A stretch of DNA of 64,000 nt, taken from NCBI GenBank assembly GCA_947648875.1, contig CANSPM010000003.1:51515-115514 (forward strand), in the 5' to 3' direction. The position numbers were made by a program, and so were the translations under genes. Shown one piece after another: positions 50,683 to 58,460 of the stretch. Each line of letters begins with the position of its first letter. Position 1 is the first letter of the stretch. The notes beneath the pieces were generated by a model, which was given only the letters and a program-made list of their open reading frames with translations, did no database searches and was not told the origin of the DNA. This stretch comes from an uncultured Lachnospiraceae bacterium. Its GTDB lineage: Bacteria > Bacillota > Clostridia > Lachnospirales > Lachnospiraceae.

Positions 50683-51613
50683 TAAAGAAAAAAATTTTAC
50701 ATCTGCGGTAATTTATGTTCACAACGCGCAAAACTATATAGAAGATTTTTTGAGAATGATCATTGACGTTATGGAAACAAACTTTGAGCATTCGGAAATT
50801 ATTTGCGTAAATGACGCGTCGGACGATAACAGTTATGAAATCGTAAAAAAGATCAGTAGTGTGGCAAGAGCAACCAGTGTGTCAATCATAAATATGAGTT
50901 ACTTCCACGGTCTGGAACTTGCCATGAATGCCGGTGTAGATCTGTCTATAGGAGATTTTGTATTTGAGTTTGATCACGTGGATTTGGAATGTGATAGAAA
51001 CGTAATTATGGACATATACTATCACGCGCTCAAAGGCTATGACATTGTGAGCGCGTCTCCGACACAAAAAGAAAAGTTTACATCTAAATTGTTTTATGGC
51101 GTTTTTGATAAATTTACAAATATGTATGGAAGAATGGGTACGGAAAGTTTTCGCGTCTTAAGCAGAAGAGTTATTAATCGGATCAGTTCCATGAATAAGT
51201 CCGTTCCGTATCGAAAAGCTGTATATTCTAATTGCGGATTAAAAACAGATAATATAAAATACGAGGCCAAGAAAAGTAATCATTTAATCTCTGACAGGAA
51301 GGAGAAAAATTATAGACTTGGGCTTGCGATGGATTCGTTGATCTTGTTTACAGACGTAGGATACCGCTTTTCAATGCTGATGACGGTGGTTATGATGTTT
51401 GTTTCCATTTTTATGGTGGTGTATTCAGTTGTTGTATATTTGACTTCCCATCCTGTTGCGGGGTGGACTACAACAATATTGTTTTTGTCCATAGCGCTTT
51501 TTGGATTGTTTGGAGTGCTTACAATTATAATTAAGTATCTACAGCTTTTGGTTGATTTAGTATTTAGAAGAAAACATTACAATTTTGAAAGTATAGAAAA
51601 GTTGACAAAATAA
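50675..51613 (+). CDS. GtrB-like GT2 glycosyltransferase with C-terminal membrane helices
   Basis: 312 residues from the ATG at 50675 (GAGG upstream; ATG at 50660 also in frame). The GT2 part has AVIYVHNAQNYIEDFL, VNDASDDNS and FEFDHVDLE in place of the usual D-Q-D-P loop, so the metal site is changed. Two long hydrophobic helices (~230-260 and 270-295) anchor it, as in polyprenyl-phosphate sugar synthases. Probably supplies a lipid-linked sugar for the membrane protein at 48277. It differs clearly from the GtrB-like protein at 23051. Confidence 0.85.
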   Translation: MANKEKNFTSAVIYVHNAQNYIEDFLRMIIDVMETNFEHSEIICVNDASDDNSYEIVKKISSVARATSVSIINMSYFHGLELAMNAGVDLSIGDFVFEFDHVDLECDRNVIMDIYYHALKGYDIVSASPTQKEKFTSKLFYGVFDKFTNMYGRMGTESFRVLSRRVINRISSMNKSVPYRKAVYSNCGLKTDNIKYEAKKSNHLISDRKEKNYRLGLAMDSLILFTDVGYRFSMLMTVVMMFVSIFMVVYSVVVYLTSHPVAGWTTTILFLSIALFGLFGVLTIIIKYLQLLVDLVFRRKHYNFESIEKLTK

Positions 51614-51628
51614 AGCAGGGGGATATGC

Positions 51629-52549
51629 ATGAAGACACTGGTAGGGTATACGGGATTTGTGGGGAGCAATATACATTCTGCGGGCCAGTTTGAGGCTGTG
51701 TTTAATTCTAAGAATATAGTTGAAGCATATGGGACCAATCCAGATTTGCTGATATATGCAGGATTGAGAGCGGAAAAGTATCTGGCAAACGAGATGCCAG
51801 AGAAAGATATGGAACAAATTCTCCAGGCGGAAGAGAATATTTTCAGGATTCATCCTAAAAAGTTAGTTCTTATATCTACAATTGACGTTTTCAATATGCC
51901 CAGGAATATAGATGAAAATTCCAAAATAGATACGGAAAATCTTCACGCGTATGGATACAATCGATATAAGCTGGAACTTTGGGCAAGAGAAAACTATCCT
52001 GACGCGTTGATTATCAGGCTTCCAGGCTTATTCGGAAAAAATATTAAGAAAAATTTCATTTACGATTATATAAATATTGTCCCCTATATGCTGAAAAGAA
52101 CCAAAATGGAAGAACTGATTTGTAAAGACAGGGAACTGAATGAATATTATACACTTCAGGATAATGGATTTTATAAGGTCAACCCATTGACGGATCAGGA
52201 ACGCGCGTTTCTGAAAAAGAAATTTATCGAACTGGGATTTAGCGCGTTAAATTTTACAGACAGCAGAAGTGTATATCAATTTTATGATCTTGGCAGATTG
52301 TGGAGGGATATCCAGACGGCGCTGAAAGAGGGAATCCGTTTATGGCATCCGGCCACAGAGCCTGTCTCTGCCGGCGAAATATATGAATATTTGCGCGGCG
52401 AAAAGTTTAATAATGAGTTGGACGGCGATCCCGTTTTCTATGATTGCAGGACTGTCCACGATACTCTTTTTGGGGGAGAGAACGGTTATATTTGTTCCAA
52501 GCAGGATGTCTTAAAAAATATAAAAAGGTTTGTAGAGGAGGAACAGTGA
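51629..52549 (+). CDS. NAD-dependent epimerase/dehydratase-like SDR
   Basis: 306 residues. It starts MKTLVGYTGFVGSNI, a shortened form of the extended-SDR motif (Y-T-G-F-V-G-S-N) without the usual beta1 lead. The Y-x3-K pair is in YGYNRYKLE. Several acidic and aromatic stretches unlike common 4,6-dehydratases follow. The N-terminus appears complete: GGGGG precedes the ATG at 51629. It overlaps the next gene by 4 bases (GTGA). It may reduce or epimerise the same sugar that the FAD enzyme handles, but the substrate is unknown. Confidence 0.8.
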   Translation: MKTLVGYTGFVGSNIHSAGQFEAVFNSKNIVEAYGTNPDLLIYAGLRAEKYLANEMPEKDMEQILQAEENIFRIHPKKLVLISTIDVFNMPRNIDENSKIDTENLHAYGYNRYKLELWARENYPDALIIRLPGLFGKNIKKNFIYDYINIVPYMLKRTKMEELICKDRELNEYYTLQDNGFYKVNPLTDQERAFLKKKFIELGFSALNFTDSRSVYQFYDLGRLWRDIQTALKEGIRLWHPATEPVSAGEIYEYLRGEKFNNELDGDPVFYDCRTVHDTLFGGENGYICSKQDVLKNIKRFVEEEQ

Positions 52550-53334
52550 AACTATCTATTTCGAATATAGGGTGGGCGACAGAATATGATGAGCGGATGT
52601 ACGATATTATGAGAAAATATGGTTATGTCGGTCTTGAAATCGCGCCTACTCGAGTGTTTGCCGATAAGCCATATGATAAGTTAGAAGAGGCAGAAAAGTG
52701 GAATAAAACAATTGCGATGCAATATGGCCTGTGTGTTTCGTCTATGCAATCCATATGGTATGGACGTCAGGAGAATATATTCGCGTCGCAAGAAGATAGA
52801 GAGATACTTCTGGAATACACGAAGAAAGCCATAGATTTTGCCGCCGCATTGGGCTGTAGGAATCTTGTGTTTGGATGTCCCCGAAACAGATCTCTTCCCC
52901 AGGGGGCCGATGAGGAAGTTGCCATCCCCTTTTTTAGGGAGTTAGGCCGGTATGCGGTAGAAAAGGGTACTGTACTTGCGCTGGAAGCAAATCCTGTAAT
53001 TTATAATACAAATTATATCAATGACACCCAATCGGCGTTGGAATTGATTAAGCAGGTTGATTCCAGTGGATTTTTGCTCAATTTAGATATAGGGACAATG
53101 ATACATAATGGTGAAGACATATCCGAATTGGAAGGAAATGTATGCTGGATAAACCATGTTCATATAAGTGAGCCAGGATTGAAGCCGATTGAAAAACGCA
53201 TGCTTCATGCGGAGATTAAAAAGATTTTATCTGAAGAAAAGTTTGTGGGATATGTTTCAGTCGAAATGGGAAAAACAGAGGACTTGTCAGTTGTTGAGAA
53301 TGTAATGAAATATGTAAAGGAAGTTTATTTATGA
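52546..53334 (+). CDS. Sugar phosphate isomerase/epimerase-like TIM barrel
   Basis: 262 residues starting with GTG at 52546, which has GAGGAGGAA upstream and overlaps the previous stop as GTGA; an ATG at 52444 would overlap by over 100 bases and is rejected. It has the xylose-isomerase-like / AP-endonuclease-2 fold: YGYVGLEIAPTRVF, LGCRNLVFGCPRN, LALEANPVIYNTN, LNLDIGTM, INHVHISEPG and YVSVEMG carry the usual metal-binding Glu, Asp and His residues. It probably isomerises a sugar or sugar acid for this module. It overlaps the next gene by 4 bases (ATGA). Substrate unknown. Confidence 0.85.
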   Translation: MKLSISNIGWATEYDERMYDIMRKYGYVGLEIAPTRVFADKPYDKLEEAEKWNKTIAMQYGLCVSSMQSIWYGRQENIFASQEDREILLEYTKKAIDFAAALGCRNLVFGCPRNRSLPQGADEEVAIPFFRELGRYAVEKGTVLALEANPVIYNTNYINDTQSALELIKQVDSSGFLLNLDIGTMIHNGEDISELEGNVCWINHVHISEPGLKPIEKRMLHAEIKKILSEEKFVGYVSVEMGKTEDLSVVENVMKYVKEVYL

Positions 53335-54137
53335 TTTATGAAAAGCAGCCAGGAGTACCTAAGTTTTCATGTCAGGAGTACGAAGAAAGATCCAGCGAGT
53401 ATGTCATTTTAATCCCGGTTATTAATGAGGGAGACAGGATTATAAGGGAATTGGAAAGAGCTTACAAAAGCGAAGTGTTTAAGCTGGCGGATCTTGTTAT
53501 TTGTGATGGGGGATCTTCCGATGGAAGTATGGAAGAATTAAGACTGAAAAGTTTAAAAGTAAATACCTTATTGACGAAACTGGATACAGGAAAACAGGGG
53601 ACCCAGCTTCGTATGGGTATATGGTGGGCTATGCGGCGTGGCTACAAGGGAGTCATTACAATTGATGGGAATAATAAAGACAGCATAGAAGACGTACCAC
53701 ATTTTATTGCAAAGATTGAAGAGGGGTATGATTTAGTACAGGGATCAAGGTTCGTTAAAGGGGGAAAAGCCATCAATACGCCACTGATTCGTGCCATATC
53801 CGTGAAGCTCATTCACGCCCCGATTATTTCACTGACGGCGCGGCACAGATTTACAGATACAACCAATGCGTTCAGGGCATACTCCGCAAGATACCTTTTG
53901 GATGACAGGGTGCAGCCGTTAAGGGATATATTTGTGACATATGAATTGCTTGCGTATTTATCAGTCAGAGCAACACAAATTGGGTTTAACGCATGTGAAA
54001 TACCGGTAACGAGGGCTTATCCAGAGAAAGGAAAAACCCCTACCAAGATCAGCTTTTTTAAAGGGAATTTTGAACTTATCAGAATATTGCTAAATAATGC
54101 GCGGGGCGCATATAACCCTGAGACAACCAGTAAATGA
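53331..54137 (+). CDS. GT2 family glycosyltransferase, DPM1-like, soluble
   Basis: 268 residues. VILIPVINEGDRIIRELERA, VICDGGSSDGSMEE and TIDGNNKDSIEDVPHF are the nucleotide and metal segments of a DPM1-like GT2, with D-G-N-N-K-D in place of D-A-D-x-Q-x-P. RFVKGGKAINTPLIR and TTNAFRAYSARYLLDD agree with polyprenol-phosphate sugar synthases. There are no C-terminal helices, so it is a membrane-peripheral form. The start overlaps the previous stop (ATGA). The set from 49552 to 54137 is tightly coupled. Confidence 0.85.
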   Translation: MIYEKQPGVPKFSCQEYEERSSEYVILIPVINEGDRIIRELERAYKSEVFKLADLVICDGGSSDGSMEELRLKSLKVNTLLTKLDTGKQGTQLRMGIWWAMRRGYKGVITIDGNNKDSIEDVPHFIAKIEEGYDLVQGSRFVKGGKAINTPLIRAISVKLIHAPIISLTARHRFTDTTNAFRAYSARYLLDDRVQPLRDIFVTYELLAYLSVRATQIGFNACEIPVTRAYPEKGKTPTKISFFKGNFELIRILLNNARGAYNPETTSK

Positions 54138-54164
54138 AAATATAAGAACAGGAGGATATGAAGA

Positions 54165-55412
54165 ATGGAAAGAACAAATGTTCGGGGGGGGGGGCGCGTC
54201 CTTGTTTATGATTGGCTTAGACTTATTGCCACTGTTTTTGTCGTAATTGGTCATAGTGCATATCTGAGTATACATACTACATTTGGCGGTGTAGAATATC
54301 AATTGCCAGAAACAATAAACAGCTTGTATTATTCCGGGTTTATGACCTGGCTCAGGAGTATGGCCGGCTGGGTGTATGGTTTCCATATGCCGTTGTTTTT
54401 TATGCTGTCCGGTGCTACTTTTGCTTTAAAACCAATTGGTACATTTGACAATGTAATAAGGAATAAGTTTAAGAGGTTAGTGATTCCGTATTTTGTATTC
54501 GGATGGTTTTTCATGCTTCCTGTAAAAAGACTTGGAAACTTTTATAATAACGAATCGCTGAAAGACGCGCTCAAAGGCTTTCTTGGGGGACTTGATAGCG
54601 GCCATCTGTGGTTTCTTACAGCATTGTTCTGGTGCATAGTTGTATTTACTATTCTGGAGAAAGTATTTTCAAGGCTAAAGATTAACAGTATGTATGCATT
54701 GCTGTTGGCAACAGGTGCCATACATTTAACATATACTTATTTGCCTTTTAATGTTTTAGGATTAAAGAAGGGTCTGAGTTACATTTTCTTTTTTGCCATG
54801 GGGTATTGTTTTGAGAAAGAGAGAGACAAGATTGTTAGAGGGTTGGGGATTTCCATATCATTTTATATTGGAATCCTGATTGTCGAGGTAGTTAATCATA
54901 AGTATGATATATTGAATGATTTTTTTGTTATTGTATGTGGTTCTGCTATGACATATTTCCTGTCTGATATATGTGCAAAACTTTTTGCAAAGGTATCAGG
55001 ACAAAAGATATGGGATCTTATGATTAGAAATTTGTTTTACGTTTATCTGTTGCACGATCCATTGGAATATATTGTATTACGTATCTTTTTTGACAAACAG
55101 CTACTATCCAGTTCGTTGGGATGTGTTATGTATGTGCTTTCCAGAACGATCCTTATATTTGGAGGGGCGATTATATCAGGAGAGCTTATTACTCTGGCAA
55201 AAGGCAGTATTAAGAGGCTGATGTGCAGTGATAACGGACTGTTCATGGCAAGGCGCAATAAAGACAAGTGTGCCGACACATTTACTTTCAGCTACATGGC
55301 GCAGAATCAATTTTCAGTCTGCAAGGCGGCGGAGGGAGGCGATGCGGTGGCATCGTTGACCGACAACAACGCAGCAGATAGAAATGCAGGCAAGCCATTT
55401 GGCGAAATGTAA
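54165..55412 (+). CDS. Acyltransferase-3 family membrane protein with a G11 tract after its start
   Basis: 415 residues. VYDWLRLIATVFVVIGHSA (Arg19, His30) is the active-site region of OafA-type O-acyltransferases, and about ten transmembrane segments follow. The last ~55 residues are polar and of unknown role. Codons 7-10 are encoded by a run of 11 G at 54184-54194. In the present sequence the frame is ON; gain or loss of one G puts all later codons out of frame and would abolish the enzyme. This is the classic layout of phase-variable O-acetylation. AGGAGG lies upstream with another out-of-frame ATG at 54157. The gene ends at a convergent hairpin. Confidence 0.88.
   Translation: MERTNVRGGGRVLVYDWLRLIATVFVVIGHSAYLSIHTTFGGVEYQLPETINSLYYSGFMTWLRSMAGWVYGFHMPLFFMLSGATFALKPIGTFDNVIRNKFKRLVIPYFVFGWFFMLPVKRLGNFYNNESLKDALKGFLGGLDSGHLWFLTALFWCIVVFTILEKVFSRLKINSMYALLLATGAIHLTYTYLPFNVLGLKKGLSYIFFFAMGYCFEKERDKIVRGLGISISFYIGILIVEVVNHKYDILNDFFVIVCGSAMTYFLSDICAKLFAKVSGQKIWDLMIRNLFYVYLLHDPLEYIVLRIFFDKQLLSSSLGCVMYVLSRTILIFGGAIISGELITLAKGSIKRLMCSDNGLFMARRNKDKCADTFTFSYMAQNQFSVCKAAEGGDAVASLTDNNAADRNAGKPFGEM
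54184..54194 (+). repeat. Poly-G tract (G11) in the acyltransferase gene
   Basis: Eleven consecutive G within codons 7-10 of the acyltransferase. Slippage by one base would switch the gene off. Its length equals that of the tract in tagD. Confidence 0.9.
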
Positions 55413-55430
55413 ATGGGCCGGCACACTGGT

Positions 55431-55451
55431 GGGGCGGTGGTCTACCGCCCC
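55431..55451. terminator. Hairpin between convergent genes
   Basis: GGGGCGGT (55431-55438) pairs with ACCGCCCC (55444-55451) around GGTCT. It has no U-tract on either strand, but the position between convergent stops (55412 and 55462) suits a bidirectional barrier. Confidence 0.55.
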
Positions 55452-55461
55452 GGAAAAGCGA

Positions 55462-57054
55462 TTATAGTACTTTGTTATGGATACGTTTTTTAGTCGTTGC
55501 CTTTTTCAGCAACCTGGATGTAATCTCAATGCCTCTGCCCGCTAAAACAGACATATACGGATATACGGCATATTTATAGCGAGGTTGTGTTTCACATATT
55601 AGCAAAAGCAGCATGAATCCAAACAGAAACAACGCGCTGAAAAGACAAACTACAGGGATCTCCTTTTTTATGATTGAAAGTAGAGTGCCCAGCAATATGA
55701 AACACAATAAAAATGTATACCAGATCTGCGCCAGGGGGTATGTCATCTCTGTAAAAATACTTCTGTTAATTATACTGTCACCAGAGGCCTCTGAAGAAAT
55801 CCAATTAAAGTATGCCTGATTAGCCCAAGTAATTCTGAGCTTATTCTGAAAGAAGGCATAATTCAGATGTTTCTCTTCTTTTATTTCAGTAAATATTTTT
55901 TCTAACGTTCTTTTAGTAGCAATATCGTAATTATATTCTGCCTGACGAGCATAATAACGATAGACACCAAATGATTTTGAATCGTCAGTCTTGCCATGAG
56001 CAGTTCCGTCAGACCATGGGGATAAACCAACCTCAATATAATGTGCAGTGGGATTTCGATTTACTTTTTGCGTATAGGCCTGGTCCAATATGAGATATCC
56101 GGCACTCACAAAGAGTTTATAGGATGCAATAAACACTAAGACGCCACAAATAGCAATTCTTTTTTTCCCGGTTTTCGCATGTCTGAAAACGGAGTTACAG
56201 TGTGCAAGCAGGTATAGGCCGCCGATGATCCCAATGGCGCATAAAAAGATTACATCCGTTTTTTTAAAAAATCCGGAAGCCGCTATTGACGCGGCAGAAA
56301 GAATAACGAGTATCCAGAAAGACTTGTACCGAGACTCTCTATATTTTTTACGCGCGCATAGCAATAATGCCAAAGCGCTTAATGTCAGAAAGATATTAAC
56401 ATTTTCCGGTCTGAGAGACGCGGCAAATAGAACATTCATTGGCCATACGGCATATATTTCCGCGCCGGCGACTGCCCAGCGCCTGTTTTGCGTCGTAGTT
56501 AAAATAATCCAGTAAATGAATCCCACGGAAAGGGAGGTATAAAGGGCGTTTAATAACAATCCCGGAACGATAACACTTCCAAAGATCTTACGCACTGCTC
56601 TCAGATAGACAGGCCATACTGCCCACGATGAAACGCTTGAGAACTTATCAAAGTCATATGGGAACAAACCGTTTGCCAACTCAACAGATTCTTTTACATC
56701 AGAATTGTATGTCGTATGGAGTCCCAATGCCCAGATGACGGTTAATCGCAGAACAAGGGCGGAAAGCATCAGGATTATTGGCATCAAAGAACGGAATTTC
56801 TTACCGCCATCTGTAGTATCCACAGGAATATTTAAATGTCCCACCAATAAAATAAAGGAAAAGACAGGGATGATAATGGCAAATGCCAATGTTGTGGCGT
56901 CTGAGGAGTAGATCCCATATGTATATCCCGTTGGATAATTCCCCTTAAACCCAAGTATGATATCATTGATTGCTTCATACAGAACATCACATATGAAAAT
57001 AACAAATAGCATCCAAAAAATCAAACTTAAAATACCGTCTGCTTTTTTATTCAT
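55462..57054 (-). CDS. GT39/GT-C-like membrane glycosyltransferase
   Basis: 530 residues from the ATG at 57054 (GGGGGACGGA upstream); it overlaps the gtrA stop by 8 bases. About 12 hydrophobic segments. The first large loop contains TYNSDVKESVELANGLFPYDFDK, an acidic GT-C loop, followed by SSWAVWPVYLRAVRKIFG, a pattern seen in Firmicute relatives of protein mannosyltransferases; LICETQPRYKYAVYPYMSVLAGRG near the C-terminus is also typical. With GtrA and the GT2 upstream it completes a three-component system: charge the lipid carrier, flip it, then transfer the sugar outside. The acceptor and sugar are unknown. Confidence 0.85.
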   Translation of the reverse strand: MNKKADGILSLIFWMLFVIFICDVLYEAINDIILGFKGNYPTGYTYGIYSSDATTLAFAIIIPVFSFILLVGHLNIPVDTTDGGKKFRSLMPIILMLSALVLRLTVIWALGLHTTYNSDVKESVELANGLFPYDFDKFSSVSSWAVWPVYLRAVRKIFGSVIVPGLLLNALYTSLSVGFIYWIILTTTQNRRWAVAGAEIYAVWPMNVLFAASLRPENVNIFLTLSALALLLCARKKYRESRYKSFWILVILSAASIAASGFFKKTDVIFLCAIGIIGGLYLLAHCNSVFRHAKTGKKRIAICGVLVFIASYKLFVSAGYLILDQAYTQKVNRNPTAHYIEVGLSPWSDGTAHGKTDDSKSFGVYRYYARQAEYNYDIATKRTLEKIFTEIKEEKHLNYAFFQNKLRITWANQAYFNWISSEASGDSIINRSIFTEMTYPLAQIWYTFLLCFILLGTLLSIIKKEIPVVCLFSALFLFGFMLLLLICETQPRYKYAVYPYMSVLAGRGIEITSRLLKKATTKKRIHNKVL

Positions 57055-57469
57055 TCCGTCCCCCTTTTTTAAAAACAATACACTTGCTGAATACATAATT
57101 TAGCACGATAACAATTCCATTAGACACAATTTTTATTATAACATCATTTAAAAGAAGTATATTTACAAATAAAAACATACATCCCCAATCCACAATTCCT
57201 GTAGCGATTCTGCACAAAAAAAAGGATGTAATCTCTCTTAATTGTGAAGTGAACTTTTTAGCAAGGCTGTCAAAAACCCATTTCCGATTTGTAAAATACG
57301 CAAACAGTACTGCGGCGATCCAGGCTACAATCGTACTAAACATAACTCCGCAACCTGCCACATGGGACATAATCCCATATATGACCACATTTACCGTAGT
57401 GGTGCAAATTCCAAAAAACAGATAGGGGATTACATTTTTATAATTGTCATATAAATATTTAATTTTCAT
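57047..57469 (-). CDS. gtrA: GtrA-family flippase-like membrane protein
   Basis: 140 residues with four hydrophobic helices. YLFFGICTTTVNVVIYGIMS and FAYFTNRKWVFDS (the N-R-x-W-V-F element) are hallmarks of GtrA, and NGIVIVLNYVFSKCIVFKK repeats the pattern at the end. GtrA proteins are thought to flip undecaprenyl-phosphate sugars to the outside. It overlaps both neighbours by a few bases, in the order GT2, gtrA, GT-C, a typical GtrABC-like cassette, placed on the minus strand against all other genes of the window. Confidence 0.93.
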   Translation of the reverse strand: MKIKYLYDNYKNVIPYLFFGICTTTVNVVIYGIMSHVAGCGVMFSTIVAWIAAVLFAYFTNRKWVFDSLAKKFTSQLREITSFFLCRIATGIVDWGCMFLFVNILLLNDVIIKIVSNGIVIVLNYVFSKCIVFKKGGRNE

Positions 57470-58175
57470 TATTCATCTCTTTCTTCAAACGATAAAAGTC
57501 CCATAAAGCGTTCCAGCCTATTTTAATTATTTTAGGAAGATTAATGGAATTTTTTCCCCCTTGCCTGGGTCTGAAAGTAACATTTTTAAAAGTAATTTTT
57601 TCGTTATAGTAGGCAAAATAAGTAGCTATCATGATATTTGGCAGATTGTAGTCGCTGGGGAGCCTGTACAAATAGTTCTTAAGCGCGTCTGCCTTCATTA
57701 AACGAAAGGGAGCGTTGGCGTCTGGAATCTGAACTCTGAAGTATACCTTTAATAAGAAACAGACAACATGCTCAACAAAAACTCTTATGTATCCGTCCTC
57801 ACGTGTTTGACGGTATCCAAATATTCCGGCATAATTCTCCCGCATTTCCCAAAAAGCTCCAAATTCGTCAGGTTTCGTCTGTCCGTCAGAATCCGTTTGA
57901 AAGATATAATCCGCTCCGCAGGAAATTGCATGATCATATAGGGCAATCAGTTTTTCTCCATGGTACTTTCCAGTGTTTGAAAGTATATGCAGTTTATGGT
58001 ATTGCTTTGCTAACTCCAGTAATATTTCGTGGGTTCCATCGGTACTTCCGCTGTCCGCGATGATGAAACGAGAATGTTCATCTTTTCCGTCTAAGACGGG
58101 ATACCATGAAGTAACCACATCCCTAATGTTGTCCGCCTCGTTGTAGGCCGGCATCACAATATACAAAATACTCAT
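57459..58175 (-). CDS. GtrB-like GT2 glycosyltransferase
   Basis: 238 residues from the ATG at 58175 (AAGGAGA upstream); TTG at 58193 is in frame but would lie inside the ribosome binding site. SILYIVMPAYNEADNIRDVV, IADSGSTDGTHEI and FQTDSDGQTKPDEF are the GT2 nucleotide and metal motifs (T-D-S-D-G-Q), close to polyprenyl-phosphate glucose/mannose synthases. Unlike other GtrB-like proteins of this window it lacks C-terminal helices. It overlaps gtrA by 11 bases and is expressed from a minus-strand promoter at 58242-58270. Confidence 0.92.
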   Translation of the reverse strand: MSILYIVMPAYNEADNIRDVVTSWYPVLDGKDEHSRFIIADSGSTDGTHEILLELAKQYHKLHILSNTGKYHGEKLIALYDHAISCGADYIFQTDSDGQTKPDEFGAFWEMRENYAGIFGYRQTREDGYIRVFVEHVVCFLLKVYFRVQIPDANAPFRLMKADALKNYLYRLPSDYNLPNIMIATYFAYYNEKITFKNVTFRPRQGGKNSINLPKIIKIGWNALWDFYRLKKEMNNEN

Positions 58176-58241
58176 TTTTGTCTCCTTTTTCAAATTTACG
58201 CCGCAAGATATCTTATGAAAAACTGCCCGGTAATGCTGGAA

Positions 58242-58270
58242 ATTATATAGGAACAGGGGTGTTTTTTCAA
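58242..58270 (-). promoter_or_regulatory. Sigma-A promoter for the minus-strand Gtr cassette
   Basis: Read on the minus strand: TTGAAA (58270-58265), 17-base spacer, TATAAT (58247-58242), 67 bases from the ATG at 58175. Perfect -10 and good -35. Confidence 0.8.
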
Positions 58271-58460
58271 CAAAAACCTCAAATTTACATGTATTTTTTG
58301 TACATTACATACAAAAATTTATATCTGTCTGAGCAAACTTATATCTGTGAGGGAATGCTTTTGGATACTACATATAATAGTAACATGTAAGTTTTGCTTG
58401 TGTTTTTGTCGTTAATATGGCAATATTTTCCTATTAATTGTAATGGAGAGGTTGAATATA
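58271..58460. other. Divergent intergenic region
   Basis: Between the minus-strand cassette and the plus-strand gene at 58461. It contains two TTATATCTGT direct repeats (58319-58328 and 58339-58348), an isolated TATAAT near 58374-58379 and a 30-base element (58397-58426) repeated at 60470. The plus-strand promoter is not obvious. Confidence 0.5.
58397..58426 (+). repeat. Upstream element, copy 1
   Basis: CTTGTGTTTTTGT, five variable bases, then ATATGGCAATAT; 25 of 30 bases are the same in copy 2 at 60470-60499. Each copy precedes a plus-strand gene. It may be a promoter (TTGTGT-N17-CAATAT) plus a regulator site built on the dyad AATAT-GGCA-ATATT. Confidence 0.5.

Noticed and set aside
58194..58390. 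70-codon open frame in the divergent intergenic region
   Set aside because: It runs across the minus-strand promoter, lacks a binding site and has no recognisable sequence.
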